From CAZMRW01 sp964568805 (GTDB lineage Bacteria > Pseudomonadota > Gammaproteobacteria > Methylococcales > Methylomonadaceae): 54,212 nucleotides of DNA. The notes under the pieces are model-generated. The model was not told where the DNA came from, did no database searches, and saw nothing but the letters and a program-made list of their open reading frames with translations. The stretch covers positions 1-54,212 of the forward strand of contig CAZMRW010000019.1 in assembly GCA_964568805.1 (NCBI GenBank), given 5' to 3'. The translations under genes and the position numbers were made by a program. Position 1 is the stretch's first letter; each line of letters opens with the position of its first letter. Positions 1-7,815 of the stretch are shown piece by piece.

Positions 1-134
1 AGAAAGCCTATCAATAGTATTAAACGGTTTGCCATTCTCACGCTAACTTCCCTAGTCTATTGAATTTTTGTCGCTTCGTTAAGTCTTCAGGTTTTTCAGT
101 TTCTTTCCAAACCATGGTGTTACCGGCCTCAGCT

Positions 135-635
135 TTAGCTGGCATTTCCGACGAGAAACATACGGATGACTTTTTCTCTGCCGATCACACCTATCAGCTC
201 GCGCACGGAACAATAAGTGAAGAACAGGACCGCGAGCCATATCTGAATGATCCAAAAATGGGGCCAGACGACTCCCGTCAGCAGATGCCGGTTGGCTTCC
301 ATGATTCCCCCATACTCTCGGAGCAATGGAATGATATGTTCGATATAGCGCACAAGAAACGTTGTCAGGAAATAAATGCAGCTTTTCCAGGCAATGTTAT
401 AGAGCAGCGGTTTATCGGGAAATTGATTCATTAAAGGCAGATTGTCGGCGATCAGGACAACCTTCCCGACTACAAGAGCACCAATCACTGCTGCACCGAA
501 TCCGGTCAGAGGAATCCCGTATTCACGCTGAATCAGACGATTGGTGATTACAAGCAGAATGAAGGCGAATAAAAAAAAGATCGTTGGCGGTAAGATTAGC
601 AAAAACTCGTGCTTTAATTTTTCGTATAGTTTCAT
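135..635 (-). CDS. Conserved-type integral membrane protein, unknown function (166 aa)
   Basis: I do not recognise a named family. The protein has about four hydrophobic segments: residues ~10-30 (very rich in F, L, I), ~42-62, ~82-100 and ~125-142, with charged loops between them. This suggests a small polytopic inner-membrane protein with both ends probably cytoplasmic. Its gene stands alone: nothing supported lies to its left in the window and the next gene on the same strand starts 340 bp upstream. The plus-strand open frames overlapping it look like shadows, because only the minus frame gives a coherent membrane topology. Assignment as a real gene is inferred from length and hydrophobic pattern. 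Confidence 0.65.
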   Translation of the reverse strand: MKLYEKLKHEFLLILPPTIFFLFAFILLVITNRLIQREYGIPLTGFGAAVIGALVVGKVVLIADNLPLMNQFPDKPLLYNIAWKSCIYFLTTFLVRYIEHIIPLLREYGGIMEANRHLLTGVVWPHFWIIQIWLAVLFFTYCSVRELIGVIGREKVIRMFLVGNAS

Positions 636-975
636 TTGAGGTTCCCCTTGTGTCTTAACGGCTTGTGCAAATGAAGTTACTAATCAACTACAGAATAGCT
701 TTCAGATAAGCGGAAATACAAAAATCCCGAGCGGAACAAAGAGCCTTAATCCCCGTTCAAGGCAAATTTATAGCCATTTTCATTAACCCTTTAAGGCAAT
801 CGGGCTTTATTCGATAACGTTCTGATTTATCGGCATACTGATGAAGTCAATTATGTGTAGGTGCGAATAAATTCGCGCAGACAAATATAGCGCGATTGCC
901 CTGGTTAAGCCATCGTGAAAGATTGACAAATGTGATTATACCCATTGATCTATTCGACGTTATGCCTGAGCGGAT
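636..975. other. Intergenic stretch with one REP-like half element
   Basis: No convincing coding frame or RNA gene was seen here. The only recognisable item is the REP-like sequence at about 855-880, described separately. Confidence 0.5.
855..880. repeat. REP-like half element (GTGTAGGTGCGAAT...)
   Basis: The sequence GTGTAGGTGCGAATAAATTC followed by GCGC resembles one arm of the longer hairpin at 39832-39878 (GTGTAGGTGCGGATTTATCC...). It reads as a single, partly decayed copy of the same dispersed extragenic repeat family. Confidence 0.5.
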
Positions 976-1386
976 TCAGCCAATACGGTCACAAAGCAAG
1001 TCGCGGTGAGAAACAGCGAGTTCCTTGGGCAAGCCGTACATATAGACCAAACCGATGACAAGATCGCCTAAACCCAAAGGCGCGGCAATCAAGCCAAGAT
1101 CACCAAAAAGGCCGGCGGGAATTAGTAACAGAGCCGCGATATACCGCAGCAATGATTCCCAGTAAACCATGGAAGCGCGGCGGTGCAGGTCTCGGGAAGC
1201 CAGAATTAGAACCGCACTGGTGTAGCCGAGAAAACCGGCAAGCAACCAGCCCCATAAAGGCGCTGGGATATTTAGACCCAGCGCACGATAGAGCGGAGGA
1301 AACAGCAGAAACAGGGCAAGCCCGGCGTTATAAACGCCGGACCAGTAAACAAAAGCCCTCATATTAATTTTCATAAAAATTTCCAT
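976..1386 (-). CDS. Small membrane protein, unknown function (136 aa)
   Basis: This looks like a four-helix membrane protein: hydrophobic segments lie at residues ~12-35, ~42-62, ~78-95 and ~98-116. The loops are short, one of them charged (ASRDLHRRASMVYWES). No catalytic motif is visible and no family is claimed. Two in-frame ATGs are available. The internal one at 1374 has a GGAA about 7 nt upstream and may be the real start, giving 132 aa. The gene lies 75 bp downstream of the sulfatase gene on the same strand, so it could be co-transcribed with it, but nothing in the sequence ties the functions together. Confidence 0.7.
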   Translation of the reverse strand: MEIFMKINMRAFVYWSGVYNAGLALFLLFPPLYRALGLNIPAPLWGWLLAGFLGYTSAVLILASRDLHRRASMVYWESLLRYIAALLLIPAGLFGDLGLIAAPLGLGDLVIGLVYMYGLPKELAVSHRDLLCDRIG

Positions 1387-1461
1387 GGTTTAAAGCAGCC
1401 AAGCAGCTTTTCATTAGTGCCGCATTTAACATGAGAACGATAAAAAGGCGTCAGTGAGGCA

Positions 1462-3018
1462 TTATTGCTTACCGGCACTGCCGCTGGTCACGGCTTCCAT
1501 AACATTGTCGAGGTTGAAGCTGCCTGGTTTCTGACGTGGCGGAAATTCACGAAAGCTCTGCAGCCATTGCCCGACATATCCAGCGGCAGGAGCGATCATG
1601 AACATGTGCTCGGCAAACCAGCGGTCATAGTCCATGCCGATCTCCTGGGCGAGTTCGAACGGATCCATACGCAGATTGGTCACCATCGGGGCACGCAGTT
1701 TCACGAAAGGCTCCTGCCAAACATGCATGCCGTGAGCGTCCTGGCGCAGGAAGGTTGCCTTCCAATTGCCGTATCGCAGGGCCGCAACGCTACCGTCATC
1801 GGTCCAGTAGAGGAATTCCTTGCGCGGCCATTCGCCCTCGCCCTTCAGTGCAGGTAGCAGATTATAGCCGTCAAGGTGGACCTTGTACCTCAGGTTGCCG
1901 AATTTCTTGCCCCTCAAGAGATCGTCCTTGGCATCTGTATTGCCGGCTGCGGCCAGCAGCGTCGGCAGCATGTCCTCGTGCGCACCGATGTCATTGATGA
2001 CCGTACCGGCCTTAATCACTCCGGGCCAGCGGATTACGGCCGGAACACGGTATCCCCCTTCCCAGTTGGTAGCCTTTTCGCCGCGAAACATTGTCGTGCC
2101 GCCATCGGGCCAGGAAAAGGATTCCGAACCGTTGTCGGTGGAATACATCACGATGGTGTTGTCTTCGAGCCCCAGTTCCTTGAGCTTGGCAAGCACTTGG
2201 CCAACCATGCCGTCATGTTCGACCATACCATCCGCATAAACGCCAAGACCGGTCTTGCCTGCTGACTCCGGTTTCAGGTGAGTGAAGATATGCATACGGG
2301 TGGAGTTCCACCAGATGAAGAACGGTTTGTCCGCCTTTTTGGCACGCTCCATGAAGTCGAGCGCCTTGACGGTGACTTCTTCGTCGATTGTCTCCATGCG
2401 CTTCCTGGTCAACGGGCCGGTATCTGTAATCTTGCCGTCTGCGAAGCTATGAATGACGCCTCGTGGACCGAATTTCTTTTTGAAGGCCGGATCCTTCGGA
2501 TAGTCGGGATTTTCCGGCTCTTCCTCCGCGTTCAAATGGTAAAGATTGCCGAAGAACTCGTCGAACCCATGGTTGGTCGGCAGCATTTCGTCGCGGTCAC
2601 CAAGATGATTTTTGCCGAATTGGCCGGTCATGTAGCCTTGCGCTTTGAGCAGCGTGGCGATGGTCGGATCTTCTTTCTTCATGCCCTCGGGCGCCCCCGG
2701 CAATCCGACTTTGGTCAGGCCGGTGCGGATCGGCGACTGTCCTGTGATGAATGCCGCGCGGCCGGCGGTACAGCTTTGCTGTCCGTACCAATCGGTGAAG
2801 AGAGCACCTTGATTCGCTATACTATCGATATTGGGCGTCTTGTAGCCCATCATACCTCTGTTGTATGCGCTGACGTTGAACTGACCGATATCATCGCCCC
2901 AAATGACCAGGATGTTGGGTTTTTTGTCCGCAGCCTGCGAGGATAATGCCAGTATGCAGGAGACCAAGAAAATAAGAGCAAGCGTCGCCATGCGGCGCAA
3001 ACGCGGTATTTGAACCAT
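1462..3018 (-). CDS. Secreted arylsulfatase-type sulfatase
   Basis: This is a sulfatase of the alkaline-phosphatase superfamily that would hydrolyse a sulfate ester. The substrate cannot be read from sequence. An N-terminal signal peptide (about residues 1-30, ending ALSSQAA) predicts export. Metal-binding Asp residues follow at 42-43 (WGDD). The nucleophile region is QQSCTAGRAAFITGQ with Cys83, the residue expected to be converted to formylglycine. Here the consensus C-x-P-x-R reads C-x-A-x-R, a variant seen in some sulfatases. Length 518 aa is usual. The start is well supported by CAGGAGA six bases before ATG. No formylglycine-generating enzyme gene is in the window. A palindromic box about 90 bp upstream (3106-3121) suggests shared regulation with other envelope and energy genes here. 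Confidence 0.93.
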   Translation of the reverse strand: MVQIPRLRRMATLALIFLVSCILALSSQAADKKPNILVIWGDDIGQFNVSAYNRGMMGYKTPNIDSIANQGALFTDWYGQQSCTAGRAAFITGQSPIRTGLTKVGLPGAPEGMKKEDPTIATLLKAQGYMTGQFGKNHLGDRDEMLPTNHGFDEFFGNLYHLNAEEEPENPDYPKDPAFKKKFGPRGVIHSFADGKITDTGPLTRKRMETIDEEVTVKALDFMERAKKADKPFFIWWNSTRMHIFTHLKPESAGKTGLGVYADGMVEHDGMVGQVLAKLKELGLEDNTIVMYSTDNGSESFSWPDGGTTMFRGEKATNWEGGYRVPAVIRWPGVIKAGTVINDIGAHEDMLPTLLAAAGNTDAKDDLLRGKKFGNLRYKVHLDGYNLLPALKGEGEWPRKEFLYWTDDGSVAALRYGNWKATFLRQDAHGMHVWQEPFVKLRAPMVTNLRMDPFELAQEIGMDYDRWFAEHMFMIAPAAGYVGQWLQSFREFPPRQKPGSFNLDNVMEAVTSGSAGKQ

Positions 3019-3075
3019 GGAAAATCTCCTGAATATGAGTAATAGATAAGGCTTAATTTATCGTCAATCGATGTC

Positions 3076-3121
3076 AGGTTAACATCGTTTAATGAATTTG
3101 CACTATTGGCCTTTAGTCCAA
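3076..3121 (-). promoter_or_regulatory. Palindromic activator box plus weak -10 upstream of sulfatase gene
   Basis: TTGGCCTTTAGTCCAA at 3106-3121 is a one-mismatch copy of the recurrent palindrome TTGGACTWWAGTCCAA. Read on the minus strand, TAACCT sits 24 nt downstream (3081-3076), the same distance as the -10 hexamers at the stronger sites, and transcription would run into the sulfatase gene. The GGAA that precedes the hexamer elsewhere is missing, so this is a weaker member. Confidence 0.55.
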
Positions 3122-3164
3122 CACCAAAGCTGCCGAAACGCTAATGTGTTGATGGGGACAATTA

Positions 3165-3412
3165 TGAGATGGGATAAGGCAAAAGTGGATATTAAAACTG
3201 CATCCGCTTCATGGCTGTGCACCGGAAGGGCCGCGGCTGCATGGGGTTCATCGTGATTTTTTAAAAATCGGGTGGATTGTTTCTGTTAATCCGGGTCTGT
3301 CTAAAAATGTCCCCGCACAAAGACAGTCAAGTTGCCCACGCGAACGGTCGCACAGCCGCTTATAGTAAGTGTAATCGAATCCGTGCTGTTGCAGCGCCCA
3401 TTCCAAAGGTCG
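3165..3412 (-). pseudogene. Decayed fragment of a GH13 alpha-amylase-family gene
   Basis: On the minus strand this stretch encodes PLEWALQQHGFDYTYYKRL..., then after a frame change FLKNHDEPHAAAALPVHSH.... These match DLEWTLQQQGFDYTYDKRL and FLENHDEPRAAATFPAHVH of the intact GH13 gene at 52357-53838. The order is the same and the distance between blocks is similar. At least one frameshift separates the blocks and no start or 3' end remains. It is a broken copy of the middle of that gene, retaining the conserved NHD region. The 100 bp between it and the next gene could not be matched to anything. Confidence 0.88.
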
Positions 3413-3520
3413 CATCCCGGTATCTCAGATGACGTTTTAAAAGACTGCCAGACCAGGCCATCTATTGTTCTCCAACTTCTTCCGAGTTGCCGATTCCTCT
3501 CTTCAATCTCTTTTCCCGGA

Positions 3521-4711
3521 TCATAACAAAATCCCAAGCAAGCGTTTCAGCAGATCTTCAAATGAAATCATCGTCAAGGTCAATGGCAGCAACGGCGCCA
3601 GTACTGCGACAGCGGTTTGCAGCATAGCGGTTTTACTGAACGGAAACGGCCGCATCGTTTGCACGACCTCAAAACTGCCCGCCAGGTCGTTCAAGGATTG
3701 AATATCGCCGCTGCCGACTAGTGATTCATCCAGAGGCGCTCCGCCGCGCAGCCATTTATCGTCAAATTCACGAACGTAACGGTTCGCCAGTGCGCCATAC
3801 TCAAGCAAGCCCTGCCGCCTGATTTGCGCCAAGCGGGGAGCGAACACGCACAAGGGGCCAAGCACGAGCAAGCAGAAGAAAACCACAGCGGCTGCGATCT
3901 CGGGTTTAAAATCTAATAATGTTTTACCCTCGTAGAAAATATGGTTGGCGATCAGACCTGCCAGCAAAGCGCCTTGAGACAGCAGTAACGGCATGAATGC
4001 CGCCGCGCTTCCGCCGAGAAAACCGAGCCCCGCTGCGCGATCGGGATGCGTCGGCACGAGATGCAGATCCAGCCTCGAAACCTGCCACAGAAACCTCGCC
4101 CAGATGAAAATGCGAAAAACCCAGCGATAAGCAAGGAATTGATAAACCGGAATGCTGACAAAGGCGTACCAATACCCAGCCAGTGAATATGCCCGATGCC
4201 CATCCACGATGGCCGCATACCAGGTGGCTGATTCCAGCGCCATCTGACTTGACCAGAGATAATGCATAACCGTCCATACCAGGACAATCAGCAATACCTC
4301 GATCACTACCGAATTGCGCAAACGCATCGCAGAGACGATAAGGGCTTCAAACTCCGGAATAGATCGCGCAGGAACAATCCCGCGCTCGATAAATTGCCGG
4401 ACGACCAGCCTGATCCGCTGATGGACCACGAGCTCCGCGACCAACAACAGTGGCAAGGCCACAAGAAAGCGGATGTGTACATCCACGTCATAAATAAAAG
4501 GAACCTTAATAGCGCCGCCTAGCGCCTCACCGTTCAACATTGAAAGCACCAGCAACGGCAACCAGGTAAACAGGGAAAAGAAAATCAATCGGCGCTTGAC
4601 CAATCCCAGCGTATCGGTGGTTAGTCGCGCGCGAATGAAAAACTGATAGAGGGGGCCGCCCAATACCAGGGAAAAATCATCGGTCTGCTTTTTGTCGACT
4701 GAAGAGTTCAT
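3521..4711 (-). CDS. Integral membrane protein, paralogue of the 40.1-kb gene (396 aa)
   Basis: I do not recognise a named family. The protein has about six hydrophobic segments (roughly residues 45-62, 80-98, 130-150, 178-200, 235-260 and 272-292, plus a C-terminal one near 365-385). A conserved block DLHLVPTHPDRAAGLGFL sits near the middle. It is a clear paralogue of the plus-strand gene at 40059-41240: shared blocks include FTWLPLL, IHARFLVALPL, L-LVPTHPD-A-GLGFL and RRARLEYGALVGN (here RRQGLLEYGALANR), and total length is the same. The gene stands alone and is divergent from the K+ channel gene. The HPD block suggests a conserved polar site, but no activity can be assigned. Confidence 0.82.
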   Translation of the reverse strand: MNSSVDKKQTDDFSLVLGGPLYQFFIRARLTTDTLGLVKRRLIFFSLFTWLPLLVLSMLNGEALGGAIKVPFIYDVDVHIRFLVALPLLLVAELVVHQRIRLVVRQFIERGIVPARSIPEFEALIVSAMRLRNSVVIEVLLIVLVWTVMHYLWSSQMALESATWYAAIVDGHRAYSLAGYWYAFVSIPVYQFLAYRWVFRIFIWARFLWQVSRLDLHLVPTHPDRAAGLGFLGGSAAAFMPLLLSQGALLAGLIANHIFYEGKTLLDFKPEIAAAVVFFCLLVLGPLCVFAPRLAQIRRQGLLEYGALANRYVREFDDKWLRGGAPLDESLVGSGDIQSLNDLAGSFEVVQTMRPFPFSKTAMLQTAVAVLAPLLPLTLTMISFEDLLKRLLGILL

Positions 4712-5067
4712 AGGATTATTAATGTCAAAAAGTCGGGGAATTCTGAGAGAAAATATCTGTAAGCCGCATGACGAACAAGACTAATTTTCCATACACGAAA
4801 TTTGGCGATCTCCAACAGGAAATATTTTAGGTGAAGCAGTATTATGACAGAGTGCAATTTGGGCCCATAAAAAAATGTCGTCGCTATCTGAACGCTGTCT
4901 ATAGATTTTGCGTAAAGATGCACAATGACATTTGTTACCGGAGGTTTTATGTATGACGACTCTAGGATAAAACCCAGCCGTTAATGGACACTGATTACAT
5001 TATGTCGTACTGTAATAAAAAAATCACCTTTGTGTATAAAACTATAATTATCCGGAGAGAGCCTTAT
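4712..5067. other. Divergent intergenic region
   Basis: This region separates the minus-strand membrane protein gene from the plus-strand ion channel gene and must hold both promoters. I see no copy of the palindromic box here and no convincing coding frame; the minus frame at 4708-4923 lacks any coding signature. Confidence 0.45.
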
Positions 5068-5748
5068 ATGTTTACACCAATCCGGCGGCCAAAGGCAGGC
5101 AATTACGCTTTTCTTCTATCCGGTTTGCTATGTCTTTTCTTGCTGATACCACTATTAAACACTTTTCCTACCTTGGCAGAGAATGCTTTTTTGATGCGGA
5201 TTACCTTACAGGTTGGATACAGTGCTTTGATGCTGCTTGAAATATGGGGCTTGTCTTACGAAAATAATCGTTTCAGGCTCGGATTAGTACTCGCTTTAAT
5301 AACTGTTACTTTCACTACCATCAATCTTTTTTATGACAGCATCGCCATCGAGCTGTGTTTAAATTCGGTCGTCCTTTTGTTTTCCGTTAGCAGCGCGGTC
5401 TTTGCCGCCAAGCATGTATTCGGAGGAACAAAGGTCGACCACAATTTGATCTTCGGCGCCATGTGCGTTTATCTGCTGATGGGGCTTATTTGGGCGATCT
5501 TGTATGGTTTAATCTTTCAATTTTGGCCGGGCTCGTTCAACGGTATCGAAGAGGTTGATGGCAAGGCTCCCATGGACACCCTTCTCTATTTCAGCTTTAT
5601 AACCCTGGCCAGTCTGGGATATGGAGACATTACCCCCGTAGCGCCGCTGGCGCGAACGCTGGCCTATTTCGAAGTGATTAGCGGCCAGCTCTACATTGCC
5701 ATCATGTTGGCCGGATTGGTAGGTCTTTTCTTGAACAATCGCAGATAA
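5068..5748 (+). CDS. Two-TM-type potassium channel domain protein
   Basis: This is a probable K+-selective channel of the inner membrane. The C-terminal part carries an ion-channel-2 domain: an outer helix (FGAMCVYLLMGLIWAILYGL), a pore helix and the selectivity filter ASLGYGDITPV at about residues 184-194, then an inner helix (LYIAIMLAGLVGLFL). Before it lie about four further hydrophobic segments with no obvious voltage-sensor arginines, and no cytoplasmic RCK/TrkA domain follows the last helix. The ATG at 5068 is chosen because TCCGGAGAGAGCC lies just upstream. A longer frame from 4984 exists but adds 28 polar residues and has no ribosome-binding site. The gene is monocistronic. Confidence 0.87.
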   Translation: MFTPIRRPKAGNYAFLLSGLLCLFLLIPLLNTFPTLAENAFLMRITLQVGYSALMLLEIWGLSYENNRFRLGLVLALITVTFTTINLFYDSIAIELCLNSVVLLFSVSSAVFAAKHVFGGTKVDHNLIFGAMCVYLLMGLIWAILYGLIFQFWPGSFNGIEEVDGKAPMDTLLYFSFITLASLGYGDITPVAPLARTLAYFEVISGQLYIAIMLAGLVGLFLNNRR

Positions 5749-5824
5749 CGCGAATTGATAGTGCTTGAAGCGGCTGTCCGATTTCATAAAGCTGAATCGA
5801 TTTTATATTTAATTGGGATTGAGT

Positions 5825-6511
5825 TCATAAGGGAGAATGAATGCTCTCGATGATACGCATGGCTTCGCCGATACTGTCAGCACGTTGCATTAATTCCAGA
5901 TCGCCTTCATCGATTACGCCCTCCTGCAACATGGTTTGATAACCGAATTGTCGAAGATGCTCCCAAAAATTTCCTCCCATGCCGATGATAGGAAACTCTT
6001 CCAGTTTGCCGGTCTGAACCAGAGTAATGACTTCAAAAGCTTCATCCAGGGTGCCGAAACCGCCGGGCATCACCACAAAGGCGCTGGAATACTTGATCAG
6101 CATGACCTTGCGTATGAAAAAATGCTCGAGCTCGATAAATTGATCAAGGTAAGGATTGGGCTTCTGTTCGAAGGGTAGTTTGATGTTACATCCCAGACTG
6201 ACGCCTCCCGCCTCTTTGGCGCCGCGGTTTGCAGCTTCCATGATGCCGGGACCGCCGCCGGTCATCACCGCATAGCCGGCATTTGCCAGTTCCCTTCCCA
6301 AGTCCCGGGCCAGGCGATAATGGGGATGATCTTCGTTAAATCGTGCCGACCCGAATACCGTAATGCACTTTTTGTCGAGTGTAAAGCTTTCGAAACCGCG
6401 TAAAAATTCCAGGAAAAACGTAACCGCGCTTTCCAGGTCTTGTTCCCGGTTGCGACGACCCGATAAAAAAGCCTTTTCTGCGCCTTCGACCCTGCCTAAT
6501 AATGAATAACT
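5825..6511 (-). CDS. LOG-family (TIGR00730-type) protein, start codon apparently missing
   Basis: The C-terminal two thirds are a typical LOG-family fold (Rossmann-like, lysine-decarboxylase-like; many members are cytokinin riboside 5'-monophosphate phosphoribohydrolases or nucleotide hydrolases). Signatures are VFGSARF, GGGPGIMEAANRGA and PGGFGTLDE. The frame is open from 5825 back to 6541. A good Shine-Dalgarno (GGAGG, minus strand, 6522-6518) precedes a region where homologous-looking sequence begins (SYSLLGRVEGAEKAF). Yet no in-frame ATG, GTG or TTG occurs until a TTG at 6301, well inside the conserved domain. The end given here is therefore the likely original start area, not a visible start codon. 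The gene may be newly inactivated, may use a rare start, or may contain a base error. It lies 70 bp downstream of ackA. Confidence 0.75.
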   Translation of the reverse strand, partial: SYSLLGRVEGAEKAFLSGRRNREQDLESAVTFFLEFLRGFESFTLDKKCITVFGSARFNEDHPHYRLARDLGRELANAGYAVMTGGGPGIMEAANRGAKEAGGVSLGCNIKLPFEQKPNPYLDQFIELEHFFIRKVMLIKYSSAFVVMPGGFGTLDEAFEVITLVQTGKLEEFPIIGMGGNFWEHLRQFGYQTMLQEGVIDEGDLELMQRADSIGEAMRIIESIHSPL

Positions 6512-6581
6512 ATTTGACCTCCAAGTAATGTCCGATTTAGCCTAATTCAACTTCAATTGCCCAAGGGGAAGGGACCGGTCG

Positions 6582-7808
6582 CTAGCCAGTCAGAACGGCA
6601 AGCGTTTCGCGCGCGATCTGTAACTCTTCGTTCGTGCGCACGGCCAGAATGCGAACCGAGTGGCCACTGCGTCCTATCTCGTTGATTTCTTCAACTGTCC
6701 TGTCATTGGCTTCCAAATCCATCGCGATGCCGAGTTTTTCCAGACCTGTACAGACCCTGCTCCGAATTAAGGGGGCATTCTCGCCGACACCGCCGGTGAA
6801 AACGAGTGTGTCCAGCCCTTCCAGTGCGGCAAAATAAGCACCGATGTATTTTCGGATGCGGTAACAGTAAACATCCAGCGCCAGCCGGGCGCGTTCGTCG
6901 CCGGCCTGCTCGCCTGCCTGCACTTCGCGCAAGTCGTTGCTACCGCATAGTCCCTTCAATCCTGAATCCCTGTTAAGGGCTTCCTGGATCTCACCGGCGC
7001 TCTGACCCAGAATGCTTTCCAGATGCAGCGGTATCGCCGCATCCAAATCACCGCACCGGGTCCCCATGACCAGGCCCTCCAGAGGAGTGAAGCCCATCGA
7101 CGTATCGATACTCCGTCCGTGCTGTATCGCAGCAGCGCTGGCGCCATTGCCGAGATGCAGGGTAATAATTTTCAGGTCCTCGAGCGGGCGCTGCAGATAG
7201 TTGGCTGCCCGCCCTGCGACATAACGATGAGAGCTGCCGTGAAATCCGTAGCGGCGAATGCCATGGCAGCTGTACCAAGCTTCAGGGATGGCGTATCGAA
7301 AAGCATGAGGAGGCATGGTCTGGTGAAAAGCGGTATCGAAAACGGCCACTTGCGGCGCGGATGGAAAAATTTCCCGGCAGGCTTCGATGCCGGTCAGATT
7401 GGCCGGATTATGCAGCGGCGCCAACGGGATCAGCTTTCGGATCGTATCGATGACCGTCTGATCGACAGCGACCGATGCGGAAAAAGCCTCCCCGCCATGG
7501 ACAACGCGATGGCCGATTGCATCCGGCCCCGCTTCGAGCCCGAAGGCGCCCTGTAGAATCTCGGCAATATGAACAAAAGCCGCTCGATGGTCAGGGGCTT
7601 CGATTTCCCGTCTGTTTTCGACCATTTCGCCTTGTGCATTTTCTGTCCGATGACGTATCAGGCTGACAGTTTCACCGATACGTTCCAACAGCCCGCTGGC
7701 AAGCAGATGATGTGGCTTCATTGTAAACAGTCCGTATTTGATCGAAGAACTGCCGCAATTGATCACCAGAACTTTGGGGGAGTTTCCTTGAATTGCCGCG
7801 CGGCTCAT
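6582..7808 (-). CDS. ackA: Acetate kinase
   Basis: Acetate kinase interconverts acetyl phosphate + ADP and acetate + ATP. The ASKHA-fold signatures are clear: VINCGSSSIKY near the N terminus, FDTAFHQTMP, the nucleotide loop HLGNGASAAAI with SMGFTPLEGLVMGTRCGDLD, and VFTGGVGENAPLIR near the C terminus. Length is ~408 aa, normal for the family. The ATG at 7808 is preferred over one at 7841 because it leaves a short 7-bp gap to the stop of glgX instead of an overlap. It ends the cluster xfp-glgP-phosphatase-glgX-ackA. In that setting it would turn the acetyl phosphate made by phosphoketolase into ATP and acetate, a fermentative or overflow role. Confidence 0.96.
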   Translation of the reverse strand: MSRAAIQGNSPKVLVINCGSSSIKYGLFTMKPHHLLASGLLERIGETVSLIRHRTENAQGEMVENRREIEAPDHRAAFVHIAEILQGAFGLEAGPDAIGHRVVHGGEAFSASVAVDQTVIDTIRKLIPLAPLHNPANLTGIEACREIFPSAPQVAVFDTAFHQTMPPHAFRYAIPEAWYSCHGIRRYGFHGSSHRYVAGRAANYLQRPLEDLKIITLHLGNGASAAAIQHGRSIDTSMGFTPLEGLVMGTRCGDLDAAIPLHLESILGQSAGEIQEALNRDSGLKGLCGSNDLREVQAGEQAGDERARLALDVYCYRIRKYIGAYFAALEGLDTLVFTGGVGENAPLIRSRVCTGLEKLGIAMDLEANDRTVEEINEIGRSGHSVRILAVRTNEELQIARETLAVLTG

Positions 7809-7815
7809 GCTTTCA

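Noticed and set aside
3301..3537. 78-aa minus-strand open frame
   Set aside because: It overlaps the GH13 relic in another frame; the relic explains the sequence better.
4708..4923. 71-aa minus-strand open frame upstream of the membrane protein gene
   Set aside because: No ribosome-binding site, no domain or signal peptide; it lies in a divergent promoter region.
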